This document shows positions 7,697-18,074 of a stretch of 64,000 nt of DNA, piece by piece. The stretch's first letter is position 1. Each line of letters begins with the position of its first letter. This stretch comes from Acidiflorens sp963841945. Lineage in GTDB: Bacteria > Acidobacteriota > Terriglobia > Terriglobales > Acidobacteriaceae. A model generated the notes under the pieces. That model saw nothing but the letters and a program-made list of their open reading frames with translations. It searched no databases and had not been told where the DNA came from. Position numbers and translations under genes: made by a program. Location of the stretch: contig CAWJFC010000001.1 in NCBI GenBank assembly GCA_963841945.1, positions 1-64,000 on the forward strand. Direction: 5' to 3'.

Positions 7697-8242
7697 TCAC
7701 TGGCGCCCCTCGGACGGATCCCGACTGACTGCTTCGAGGAACGCGTTGGCCTCGTCTCCGGCCGACACCAGCCCCTCAGGCAATGCGCCGCGATTGTAGT
7801 CCGCCATTCTGTTTTTCCATTTCAAAAATTCGGTGATGCTTTGAGGTTCGATGCGCAGCTCCACTCGCCGCAAACTGGCGAGCAGCAAATTCATCTCGTA
7901 CTCGAAGCCCACCGGCGACCGCAGATTTTTTGCCGACCTTTTCGTGATCTCAATTCCATGTCCCCGAATTTCCAGCAGGCCCCAACCGGCGGGAAGGTCT
8001 TCGCTCGCCAGCATCCCGTGAGGCGCAAGATAGTAGCGTTGCGCTCCGACCCCAATTTCAGGCTGTCTCCTCCACGGCTTGGCGCGATCCACAAGAAAAT
8101 CCGCGCGCGTCACTTTACACTCGACCAGCACCGAATGGCACGCCTTCTTCCATCCAATGGCGTCAGGCATCTCTCCGCTGACGCAAGCCTGCTCGGAGAG
8201 TACGACGCCACAGCGGTAGCGTCTCAGCCACGACACTGCCAT
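7697..8242 (-). CDS. PD-(D/E)XK-like nuclease-fold protein, MmcB-like (hypothetical)
   Basis: 181 aa from the ATG at 8242. The frame is open far upstream but there it overlaps the clear AhpD-like gene on the other strand, so the shorter form is chosen. The motif VLVECKVTRADFLVDRAKPWR followed by GAQRYYLAPHGML and LPAGWGLLEI resembles the E-x-K...D-F-x-x-D-x-K pattern and the following Y-x-A strand of MmcB/VRR-like PD-(D/E)XK proteins, where Glu and Lys are active-site residues. Whether it cuts DNA is unknown. The C-terminal helix (FEYEMNLLLASLRRVELRI) is followed by a short charged tail. No ribosome binding site is obvious. Confidence 0.6.
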   Translation of the reverse strand: MAVSWLRRYRCGVVLSEQACVSGEMPDAIGWKKACHSVLVECKVTRADFLVDRAKPWRRQPEIGVGAQRYYLAPHGMLASEDLPAGWGLLEIRGHGIEITKRSAKNLRSPVGFEYEMNLLLASLRRVELRIEPQSITEFLKWKNRMADYNRGALPEGLVSAGDEANAFLEAVSRDPSEGRQ

Positions 8243-8392
8243 TGAAACCAATTTTGCGTGAGTCACCAATCCAGATTGGAGGGGAAAAGCGCGCTTGCAA
8301 AGTGCCTGCCTTGCTACTCGCCCCGCCTCACACAATTCTCGCCCAATATGGCAGCATGTATTTGCAGTCAAATCTAATGTGGGGAAACATCG

Positions 8393-8722
8393 ATGAGCGA
8401 ACACTTTCAGGACATTGGCGATCTGCGGTTTTTGAAGGAGATGGGGAAACTTGCGCCCACGGAGTTCAATGCTTGGCTGAACCTCGATAAGATTGTCGGA
8501 CGCGAAGATGGCGCGGTTCCGAGAAAATATCGCGAATTGATTGCGTTGGGCGTTGCCTTGACCACGCAGTGCCCGTACTGCATCGAGGTGCACGTAAAGA
8601 ACGCCAAAGCGGCAGGCGCTTCGCGCGAAGAGATAACCGAGACCACATTCATCACAGCGGCCTTGCGCGCGGGCGGCGCGGCCACGCACGGCGCGATGGC
8701 GATAAAACTCTACGATTTGTAA
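8393..8722 (+). CDS. Carboxymuconolactone decarboxylase/AhpD-family protein
   Basis: 109 aa. The AhpD fold is an all-helical thiol-active protein of the alkylhydroperoxidase/carboxymuconolactone decarboxylase group. The redox motif is visible as C60-P-Y-C63 with His67 (QCPYCIEVHVKNAKAAG), followed by the second conserved helix AALRAGGAATHG. The full motif and length match the single-domain AhpD-like group, so a peroxide- or thiol-related reductase role is likelier than decarboxylation. A promoter must lie in the 150 bases shared with the divergent gene at 8242. Confidence 0.88.
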   Translation: MSEHFQDIGDLRFLKEMGKLAPTEFNAWLNLDKIVGREDGAVPRKYRELIALGVALTTQCPYCIEVHVKNAKAAGASREEITETTFITAALRAGGAATHGAMAIKLYDL

Positions 8723-8771
8723 GTCTTTTTCGCTTGCACAATAATCGCGCGAAACTGGTGCCGAGCGCAGC

Positions 8772-10322
8772 CTATCCGCGGCTCACCGCTCTGTTGTGAA
8801 CACTAGCCGCGCGTAGCGGCTTGACCATCACTGGCATTCTTAGGACGGTTTCCAGGAGATGGCGCGCCGCCGCTACTTCTTCCGCCGAACGGTCGAGGGG
8901 CGAGTAGCCGGAGGAGTGCACGCGGACGATTCGGTCACTGAGTTCGACTGTAAGTTTTGGCGCGATGCCGTTGTGCGCATCAAGCGCCTTCACGAAACGC
9001 AACACACCTGCGAGTTGCATCGCCAGGTGCCGATCAGGAAGCTCCAGAGACTGAAGGGCCTTGCTGCTCGAACGCGGCAGCGCTCCGCGATGATAACGTG
9101 CGACCACCGCAGCCAGATTGAGCTCGCGCGCGCTCCATCCGAGCGGGCGAGGGAGCTTGCGAATCATGCGATAGGAAGTTTTTTGATGGCTGTTCTGGCC
9201 CTTGGCTTTCCCGACATCGTGCATAAAGGCAGCCGCCTGCAGGATGTCCTTGGAATCGTGCCCCGAACCCTCCGCCAGCATTCTGGCGTGCGTGAGTCCT
9301 TCATACAATTGAAGCGCGAGTTGTGTCACACGCTGCGAGTGTGCGAAATCGGGATCGAGGTAGGATGCCCAAACGCGCAACCGGCTTAAGGCGGCCACTC
9401 GCAGTTGCGGGCCCGAGGGCAGTTCGGCCCGCCACACTCGCCATAACGATTCTTTGCCGATCATCATCTCGCGGTAGCGTTCGACACGGCGATTACGTTC
9501 GTGAACTATTTTTTCGCGCCAGCGCTTGCGGCTTTCGAGGTCGGGAAAGGCTCGCACCGCGAGCGCTGTGGCCCAGAGCACATCCAGATCGTGCACTTCC
9601 CCGAGTAAGTCTTGCAGCTCCTTGAGATCGTTTCCCCATTTCGCATGTTGCTGCGGAAGAAAGTTTTCCACCGTGTAGCGGAAGCGCTTGATGCCGATGC
9701 GCAGTTCGTGCAGCGCGACCTGCGAACGCGAGCGTATGGCGCGTCTGTGAAGCTCGTAGGCGGCGGTCCATTTCTCGAGTGCGAGGTGCTGGTAGACCAC
9801 GCTTCCGGGACGCACGCGGGCGGCGCGCCGCGGCAGGCTCCTGCTCCACTGCCTCCAGTGCTTGCGGTCGAACTGCTCAAGATCTTTCCACGCGAGTTGT
9901 TTGCACTCCGCCTCGCGTGCATGCACATGATCGAGTAATTTTGCGACGGCCAGGTCGGATGCTTTTCCAGGGCCCGCAAGTTTCTCAATCCACTCTTCGA
10001 GCACCTGCATATCACGCAGTTCGCCGAGAGCGCGAAAGAGTTTTCGTCCCGCCTTCTTCATCTCGTTCCATGCCGGGTCTGAATCGAGAACGATCAACCC
10101 GTCGGCGAGCGAGCGACAACGGCGGATGGCAACTCGAAGATCATGCACAGGGTCGGCTTCAAAACCGGCCGCGGCGCGATCGCACTCGACAAGCACGCGC
10201 TCCATCCAGGCACGGAGACCGACTTTTGGCTTTGGCTTCGAATTCGCGGACTTTGGTGCAGGAGGCGCCGCAGAATTTGTTACGACCCTCGGACCGGGTC
10301 TCGAGATTGGAATCGCTGCCAA
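8772..10322 (-). CDS. CHAD domain - HD domain fusion protein
   Basis: 516 aa. A Pro/Ala/Lys-rich N-terminus (1-35) is followed by a CHAD domain in two halves: DPVHDLRVAIRRCRS with His60 and LHELRIGIKRFRYTVENF with His205. CHAD helices carry conserved His/Arg/Lys and are known to bind polyphosphate. From about 310 follows an HD-type domain: AHSQRVTQLALQLY (His328), AAAFMHDVGKAKG (His368-Asp369) and VVARYHRGALP (His411), resembling the HD part that ends Ppx/GppA exopolyphosphatases. The combination suggests polyphosphate or nucleotide hydrolysis linked to polyphosphate binding, which is inference. Cytoplasmic; no membrane segment seen. Confidence 0.85.
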   Translation of the reverse strand: MAAIPISRPGPRVVTNSAAPPAPKSANSKPKPKVGLRAWMERVLVECDRAAAGFEADPVHDLRVAIRRCRSLADGLIVLDSDPAWNEMKKAGRKLFRALGELRDMQVLEEWIEKLAGPGKASDLAVAKLLDHVHAREAECKQLAWKDLEQFDRKHWRQWSRSLPRRAARVRPGSVVYQHLALEKWTAAYELHRRAIRSRSQVALHELRIGIKRFRYTVENFLPQQHAKWGNDLKELQDLLGEVHDLDVLWATALAVRAFPDLESRKRWREKIVHERNRRVERYREMMIGKESLWRVWRAELPSGPQLRVAALSRLRVWASYLDPDFAHSQRVTQLALQLYEGLTHARMLAEGSGHDSKDILQAAAFMHDVGKAKGQNSHQKTSYRMIRKLPRPLGWSARELNLAAVVARYHRGALPRSSSKALQSLELPDRHLAMQLAGVLRFVKALDAHNGIAPKLTVELSDRIVRVHSSGYSPLDRSAEEVAAARHLLETVLRMPVMVKPLRAASVHNRAVSRG

Positions 10323-10761
10323 ACGGCCGCTCCTATTTTTCTCAGCGGTATTTTCGCGAAACTATTGTCGCTTCTTTGACCGGAATGTTCCAGAAGGAAG
10401 GGCCGCCCCCAGGGGCTCCCCCCCGTCGCGCCGGACTCCTGGAATCAATACTTTACGCGGGTTTTCCCGCCAAAGTATTGATCCTAGACAACTTACACGG
10501 AAAGTATTCCGGAATAAGGAGTTAGCCCATAAAATCGCGCGGAAATGATTTTGGGGCAACTTCGAGATGCGTCCACGAATATACGGACGAGCCTCGAAAC
10601 TGCCCCAATCAATGATCCGATTATAACTACGAAGTCAAGCTCAGGTCTGTGCGGGCATGGAAATCCGCGCCATCGTGCGGCTTTGCGCACGACCAGAAGT
10701 CGTGCCCTTCACGGTCCTGCGCGAATCCGAATCTGTTTACCCGCGCGTCACTCTTATGCGA
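10323..10761. other. 439-base gap holding palindromic TCAATACTTTA element
   Basis: Between the divergently placed ends of lon (3') and the CHAD-HD gene (5'). Apart from the palindrome at 10445-10482 and a related short copy (ACGGAAAGTATTCCGG, about 10497-10512), nothing coding is seen. Confidence 0.6.
10445..10482. repeat. Palindromic TCAATACTTTACGCGGG element
   Basis: TCAATACTTTACGCGGG (10445-10461), loop TTTT, then CCCGCCAAAGTATTGA (10466-10482): a near-perfect inverted repeat. The same core occurs twice as direct copies at 46867 and 46896. Confidence 0.8.
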
Positions 10762-13185
<2,424 letters not shown>

Positions 13186-13404
13186 GATGTTCTCTTGAGT
13201 CACTTGTACTCAACTTTTGATGAAGACAGCCTCCAAAAAGATGCAGGGCGGAGGGTAGGCTGTTGAATTCTAGACCTTTTTTAGGTTTTTGCAAGACACG
13301 GAAAGACCGGTGGCCATCCCTGGTAACGGAGCGAGCTACCGATGGGACACGCTTCGAGAAGAAGATATCGGCGCGGCGCGCGGGTCCATCAATTACGTAA
13401 AGGA

Positions 13405-13422
13405 CGGGCCCCGAAAGGCCCG
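13405..13422 (-). terminator. Probable terminator of the 13434-13808 gene
   Basis: CGGGCC-CCGAAA-GGCCCG hairpin 11 bases after the stop; on the minus strand it is followed by TCCTTTACG. Confidence 0.55.
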
Positions 13423-13433
13423 CCTAAAACCGC

Positions 13434-13808
13434 CTAGAACACGTGTTTAGCGTGATCGCCCTTGAACAATAGGACCTTCAGCACCCGTTCATTGGCGCCG
13501 TTGAGCTCAAAGATCTTTTGCGTCTGATTCACGGGCTCGGCGAGCGCCTCAAGCGTGCACTTGGCGCGAACTTCGACCGGATTTTTCACTCCAAGCTGCC
13601 GGAAGACCATGATGTGGTCCGCACCTTCCATGACGTGCTGAATCTGGTAGTCACCAGCGGGCAGGAGCGTGTCTGCCACACGGACTCTTTCCGAGAACGT
13701 CAGACGGTAGCTATCGGAGATCCCCATCGAATTCTGGCCGGCAAAGGCGCAGGCCCCCAGCAACAATAAACAACTTACGATCACAACCGCAGCCTTGATC
13801 AAACGCAT
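13434..13808 (-). CDS. Small exported protein of unknown function
   Basis: 124 aa from the ATG at 13808, which has an AGAGAGG ribosome site; a TTG six codons upstream is also in frame but would lack one. The N-terminus MRLIKAAVVIVSCLLLLGACAFAG is a signal peptide; a lipobox (LLGAC) is possible, making it a lipoprotein candidate. The mature part YRLTFSERVRVADTLLPAGDYQIQHVMEG and IMVFRQLGV resembles small secreted beta-sandwich proteins that I associate with acidobacteria; the pattern L-P-A-G-x-Y is typical. No enzymatic residues are evident. It has its own terminator, so it is probably monocistronic. Confidence 0.75.
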   Translation of the reverse strand: MRLIKAAVVIVSCLLLLGACAFAGQNSMGISDSYRLTFSERVRVADTLLPAGDYQIQHVMEGADHIMVFRQLGVKNPVEVRAKCTLEALAEPVNQTQKIFELNGANERVLKVLLFKGDHAKHVF

Positions 13809-13923
13809 ACGCGTCCTCTCTTTCAAGTTTCAAGCCCTTCACTTTTAGGCTACGCGGGGCGCCCAGCGGGCGCTGTGCAGTGCCTCACATCGACCCGTGA
13901 TGAATGACAGTCGGAAGTAACCA

Positions 13924-13961
13924 TACCGCCGGCGCGGCGGTAACCGTCACCAATCACGGTT
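13924..13961. repeat. Two adjacent small hairpins
   Basis: TACCGCC-GGCGC-GGCGGTA (13924-13942) and AACCGT-N8-ACGGTT (13942-13961) lie side by side between pheA and the small exported protein gene. No U-tract follows on either strand; role unknown. Confidence 0.5.
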
Positions 13962-14020
13962 AATGGAAATTAGAGATTCGCGGGAGTGCCGCGCGCTGGG
14001 CAATTGCAGAGTTCGAAGGC

Positions 14021-14833
14021 TTAACGTGCCTGGCGGTAAATCCCCAGCACCTTGACCAGATCGGTGATCTCGCCGAGGTGCCGCAACGCATTACGCGAGT
14101 CTTCGTCGTCTCCCCGCAGAAGGTCGACAAAGAAGACATACTCCCAGGGACGCCCGCGCATGGGCCGGGATTCGATTTTGCTCAGGCTGATGTCGCGAAG
14201 GGCGAAGACGCTCAACGACTTGAAGAGCGAGCCCGGAATATTTTTTGTGCTGAAGGCAAGTGAGGTCTTGTCGGCGCTAGGCGACGGGCGAGACTTGCCG
14301 CGGCGAATCAGGAAGAAACGCGTGAAATTTCGTTTGTCGTCTTCAATGCCGGCTTTCAAAATCTTCCCGCCATAGACTTCGGCGGCACGGCGGCTGGCGA
14401 TACCGGCCGCATCCGTCAACCCTTCCGAGACCACGTGTTTCACACTTCCGGCGGTGTCATAAAACGGGGCCGGCTCCAGCTTGGGATTCTTCGCGAACAG
14501 GTCGCGGCATTGATCGAGCGCCACCGGGTGGGAAAATACCCGCCTCACATCGTGCAGCCTGGTGCCGGGCACGGCGATCAAATTGTGGACGATGCGCATG
14601 CGGAACTCGCGCACGATGTGCACGTCGCTCGTGAGGAGCAGGTCGAAATGCTCGGCGACTGAACCCGCCAGCGAATTTTCAATTGGAATAACAGCTCCGT
14701 CCACACTGCCGCGTTTAACTCGGTCAAAGACCTCGCGCGAACGAGCGCAGGGCACGAGTTTGGCGGAAGGCAGCATTGCCTTGGCCGCCTCGTGGCTGAA
14801 TGACCCAAGCTCCCCTTGAATGGCGATTTTCAT
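14021..14833 (-). CDS. pheA: Prephenate dehydratase
   Basis: Converts prephenate to phenylpyruvate in phenylalanine synthesis. 270 aa: the catalytic part starts MKIAIQGELGSFSHEAA and includes DGAVIPIENSLAGSV, VFSHPVALDQC and the catalytic NFTRFFLI (T-R-F) motif. A C-terminal ACT domain with SLSKIESRPMRGRPWEYVFF carries the ESRP motif that binds phenylalanine, so feedback inhibition is expected. No chorismate mutase domain is attached. The start ATG overlaps the stop of the rimI-like gene (ATGA at 14833-14830), so translation is probably coupled. Confidence 0.95.
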   Translation of the reverse strand: MKIAIQGELGSFSHEAAKAMLPSAKLVPCARSREVFDRVKRGSVDGAVIPIENSLAGSVAEHFDLLLTSDVHIVREFRMRIVHNLIAVPGTRLHDVRRVFSHPVALDQCRDLFAKNPKLEPAPFYDTAGSVKHVVSEGLTDAAGIASRRAAEVYGGKILKAGIEDDKRNFTRFFLIRRGKSRPSPSADKTSLAFSTKNIPGSLFKSLSVFALRDISLSKIESRPMRGRPWEYVFFVDLLRGDDEDSRNALRHLGEITDLVKVLGIYRQAR

Positions 14834-15351
14834 CCGATTTCTTCCTTACTTTCTTTCTCGCTCTCTTTCTCGCTTTCCTGGGGCGTCAATTCCTTCACCA
14901 TTTCCAGAGCATCGAGCTGACCTGAATAATATCCGCGGACGGTCTTTTCGACGAAATATCCTTTTTGTTTGTAGAAACGTATGGCCGCCTCATTGTTGAC
15001 GGCGGTTTCGAGGGCCACCGTCCGGGCACCGGCTTCGCGCAACTGATCCTCGGCCGACTGGAGCAGTGCCGATCCGACGCCCAGGCGCCGCGCTTCCGCG
15101 ACAACGTCGATCGTTATGATGTGCCCGCTGCGACGCCGCGCCTCGGCAACGATGAAACCGAGCACTGAGTTGGGCTTGCCATCGGCTTCGCCCTCCGCCA
15201 CCAGCGTAAACGCCCCGGCGCGCCGCATATAAAACGCCAGTTCCGGCCGGGAGTAGGCCATTTGTGCGTCAAAACAGGCTTGGTCAATGCACCAGAGCCT
15301 TTCGAAATCTGTTTTTTGGAATTTTCGAATCTCAAATGGCACGTCCGCCAT
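14830..15351 (-). CDS. GNAT-family N-acetyltransferase, RimI-like
   Basis: 173 aa from ATG at 15351 (MADVPFEIRKF); the frame is open upstream but the added residues do not match the family. GNAT motif A is clear: IITIDVVAEARRLGVGSALLQSAEDQLREAGA (R-x-x-G-x-G/A for acetyl-CoA), then ALETAVNNEAAIRFYKQKGY, which is the RimI-type N-E-A-A-I-x-x-Y-x-x-x-G-F/Y motif. Known relatives acetylate N-terminal amines, for instance of ribosomal protein S18. The C-terminus is a run of Glu/Ser/Lys repeats (ESEKESEKESKEE). Coupled by a 4-base overlap to pheA; the biological link is not obvious. Confidence 0.85.
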   Translation of the reverse strand: MADVPFEIRKFQKTDFERLWCIDQACFDAQMAYSRPELAFYMRRAGAFTLVAEGEADGKPNSVLGFIVAEARRRSGHIITIDVVAEARRLGVGSALLQSAEDQLREAGARTVALETAVNNEAAIRFYKQKGYFVEKTVRGYYSGQLDALEMVKELTPQESEKESEKESKEEIG

Positions 15352-15468
15352 TCTACCGGGAGAAAAGGTTTGCAGCCCATTTGGCTGCCAAGCGATTTTT
15401 TTCGTTCCCTCCCCTTGCGCATCCGCATCTGACAGACGTACGATCTGTCCCATAGAGAGAGGCTGCAC

Positions 15469-16119
15469 GTGGGGCGCTGGATCCTATTCGACCTCGGCAC
15501 GGCAGGGATTCTGGTCCTTGTCTGGTATAGCTGGTTTGTTCGCTATAACCGCCGGCGCGCTGCCAGTGTCCTTGAGTGGGTGCAGGCCGCGTGCCTCGGC
15601 AGGGGTCGCCTCGATGGCCTGCAATGGCAAGCTTGCAGCTCCCGCCTCCGCGCCACTTTGCATCTCTCCTCGCGCTGGTTCGACGAAGTGCGGCTCACCA
15701 TAAAATTGCTGCCGCGGCCACTTCCCGTGCAATGGGCTCTTAGCCGCTGGCACGAGCAGCAAGAGACTCTGACTTTCGAAGCCGATATGGGCTTCCCTCC
15801 CGGGTTCCACCTCGACATCCTTCGTCACCGCTGGTCGGGGCAGACGGGTACAAAGACTACCAACCGCAAATGGACGATCTCCCGTCCCGGTCCGGTGGTT
15901 CTTACTACAAAAGAAGATTGGCCCGTGGAGTTGACTCCGGTTGTAAATGCTTTGGCCACCTGGCGCGACAAGGATTTCGTCAGCGTCCGCTTTAACCAGC
16001 GCTCACCCCACTTCACCGCGACGGTAGCCTTGGCAAATCTGTCCGATCAACAGGCCGCAGCCTCGCTGCTAGGACTGTTCCGAGAACTTGCCGCCAGTTC
16101 CTCGGCGCGGCAACACTAG
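15469..16119 (+). CDS. Membrane-anchored protein of unknown function
   Basis: 216 aa from a GTG at 15469. The N-terminus GRWILFDLGTAGILVLVWYSWFVRYN is one transmembrane anchor followed by a positively charged stretch. The remaining about 185 residues show alternating strand-like segments (WALSRWHEQQETLTFEADMG, PHFTATVALANL) without a family motif that I recognise. Codon use and length support a real gene. It runs convergently into the two-component operon, whose stop is 54 bases away, and is divergent from the acetyltransferase gene. Confidence 0.7.
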   Translation: MGRWILFDLGTAGILVLVWYSWFVRYNRRRAASVLEWVQAACLGRGRLDGLQWQACSSRLRATLHLSSRWFDEVRLTIKLLPRPLPVQWALSRWHEQQETLTFEADMGFPPGFHLDILRHRWSGQTGTKTTNRKWTISRPGPVVLTTKEDWPVELTPVVNALATWRDKDFVSVRFNQRSPHFTATVALANLSDQQAAASLLGLFRELAASSSARQH

Positions 16120-16172
16120 AAGATCGCCCTTCGTCTTTCGATTTTTGTTCCAGAATAAGATGGTGAGTTGCT

Positions 16173-17003
16173 CTATTCCGGTTCGGCCACAAACCGGTAG
16201 CCCACGCCCCGCACGGTCAGTAGATGACGGGGCCGCGCCGGATCTTCTTCGATATAACGCCGCAACCGCACCACAAAGTTGTCGATGGCGCGCGTGTCGG
16301 TGTCTTCGTGCAGGCCCCACACATCCTCGAGCAGCGCCTTACGCGAAACGACGCGCCCCGCGCTTTGGACCAGATAGCGCAGGAGATCGGCTTCCATGAC
16401 GGTTAGATGAATCGTGTTTCCAAGCGAGCGGAGTTCGAGTTCGGCAAAGTCGATCGATTTTCCGGCGAAGGCGAAGACATCGTTTTCGGGGTGATGATCT
16501 TCGGAATGCTCGGCGGTCGAGCCAACCCTCGACGGCGCCGATTGGGAAGACTTATGGCCGCTCATCTGGGGGCCATCGGCAGAAGAAGTGCGCCCCGCAC
16601 TGCTGCTTTCGGTGGCAACGGCTTGGCGCGCCCATGCGCTTCGCCGCAGCAATCCCTCGAGACGCGCGATTAGAATCGACAGCTCAAACGGCTTGGGCAG
16701 ATAGTCGTCGGCGCCGGAAGCAAAGCCCTGCAAAACATCCTCCGGGCGCCCGCGCGCCGTCAGCATCAGAATCGGAACATAGTTCTTTTGCTCGCGCAGC
16801 ACCGATGCTACCTCGAAGCCGCTTTTTCCCGGCAGCATCACATCGAGAATGACCGCATCGAAATGTTCCGCGGGATCGACCAAGCGCGAGAGCGCCCCTT
16901 CGCCGTCACCAGCTACTTCCGCCTCATGGCCTTCTTCCTGCAGATTGAAGCGCAACCCCTGGGCGAGATGCGCCTCGTCTTCCACGATCAGCACGCGGCT
17001 CAT
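16173..17003 (-). CDS. OmpR/PhoB-family response regulator
   Basis: 276 aa. Receiver domain 1-120 with acidic pocket (VEDE at 8-10), phosphoacceptor Asp54 in VILDVMLPG, Thr in MLTARG and Lys in PKPF. A long Ser/His/Pro-rich linker of about 60 residues (125-185) is unusual for the family. The winged-helix DNA-binding domain follows: LTVMEADLLRYLVQSAGRVVSRKALLEDVWG and RAIDNFVVRLRRYIEEDPARPRHLLTVRGVGYRF. It is the partner of the kinase gene next door: the two overlap by 4 bases (ATGA), kinase first. The regulon is not predictable from the sequence. Confidence 0.95.
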   Translation of the reverse strand: MSRVLIVEDEAHLAQGLRFNLQEEGHEAEVAGDGEGALSRLVDPAEHFDAVILDVMLPGKSGFEVASVLREQKNYVPILMLTARGRPEDVLQGFASGADDYLPKPFELSILIARLEGLLRRSAWARQAVATESSSAGRTSSADGPQMSGHKSSQSAPSRVGSTAEHSEDHHPENDVFAFAGKSIDFAELELRSLGNTIHLTVMEADLLRYLVQSAGRVVSRKALLEDVWGLHEDTDTRAIDNFVVRLRRYIEEDPARPRHLLTVRGVGYRFVAEPE

Positions 17004-17986
17004 GCGGTCCTCGTTCCGGCACCCTGCGATTCGGCGCGTAGGTCTGCCGACGATTCAACATGCGGTTCTTCGGCTATTCGGGGTAGATCAAGCGTCACGG
17101 TCGTTCCCTGCCCCGCGCCGTCACTTTCAGCGAACACACGGCCACCATGGTTGCGGGCGATCGCGCGCACGATGAACAAGCCGAGACCGGTTCCCTTCAC
17201 GCGGGCCCGGCCGCGCTGCCGCACGCGATAAAAGCGCTTGAAGATTCGCTTCAGCTCATTCTGAGCAATACCGACGCCGCGGTCGCGCACGCGCAGGATG
17301 ACGCGCTCCCCGCCCGATGCAAGTTCGACCGTAATGTGAACGCCATCGGGCGAATACTTCACCGCATTGTCGAGCAGATTGGTGACTGCCGTGTGAAGCT
17401 CTTCCGCATCCCCCAACACCTGAGCGGGCGCTTGCAGCGCCGGCGCGGCTGCGGCCGCGCGATACGTGAGACTCTCTTCGGACAGGTGATGGCGCGCGCG
17501 GGCCAAATCCACGCATTCCGCCACCACGGCGTTCATATCCACGGGCAAGCGTTGCGCCTGGGCTTTGGCCTTCTTTTGCGCGAGCGCGCCTGCCTTCAGC
17601 ACCTGCTCGACGGTACCCATGAGCCGCTCGGTATCGACCAGCATGAGCTGATAAAACTCGCGCCGCCGCGCTTCATCGATCTCGCGGCGCTGCAAGGTTT
17701 CGAGATAGAGGCGGATCGAAGCAATCGGCGTTTTCAGTTCGTGGGTAACCGCGTTGATGAAGCTGTCATGTTGCTCGTTACGCCGAATCTCACGCACCAG
17801 AAAAATCGTGTTCAGCACGAAGCCGGTAACGATGGCGCCGAAGAAAATAATTCCCAGAAAAACTTTGATTCCTTCGCGCCAGTTGAGGATGATCCAGCCG
17901 CTGCCCACGGCAAACGCGACCGCAGCCAGGATGACTCCGAAGCTGAGGAAGAAAGCAATCGCCTTGCGCCTGCTGGAGATTCGCAC
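17000..17986 (-). CDS. Sensor histidine kinase
   Basis: 328 aa. Two N-terminal membrane segments (about 10-33 and 42-64) with only a very short stretch outside, so it probably senses something in or near the membrane or has a partner. HisKA domain with FINAVTHELKTPIASIRLYLE, phosphorylated His82. HATPase domain with N-box LLDNAVKYSP, G1 DRGVGI, F-box FKRFYRV and G2 GTGLGLFIV. The C-terminal about 25 residues are an acidic/Ser tail. First gene of a two-gene operon with the OmpR-type regulator. Confidence 0.95.
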   Translation of the reverse strand: MRISSRRKAIAFFLSFGVILAAVAFAVGSGWIILNWREGIKVFLGIIFFGAIVTGFVLNTIFLVREIRRNEQHDSFINAVTHELKTPIASIRLYLETLQRREIDEARRREFYQLMLVDTERLMGTVEQVLKAGALAQKKAKAQAQRLPVDMNAVVAECVDLARARHHLSEESLTYRAAAAAPALQAPAQVLGDAEELHTAVTNLLDNAVKYSPDGVHITVELASGGERVILRVRDRGVGIAQNELKRIFKRFYRVRQRGRARVKGTGLGLFIVRAIARNHGGRVFAESDGAGQGTTVTLDLPRIAEEPHVESSADLRAESQGAGTRTA

Positions 17987-18074
17987 AGAAAGATTGTAGC
18001 GGGGCGAGGGAATGGTGTCAGGTTAGAAGAAGGTCTGGAGTTCCCTGGGTGATCGCAATATGCGCCCGGACCAG

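Noticed and set aside
7374..7799. Open frame of 141 codons on the plus strand
   Set aside because: Crosses a strong terminator and overlaps the opposite gene; no motif.
8243..8689. Long N-terminal extension of the PD-(D/E)XK-like gene
   Set aside because: Lies antisense to the clear AhpD-like gene and has no family match.
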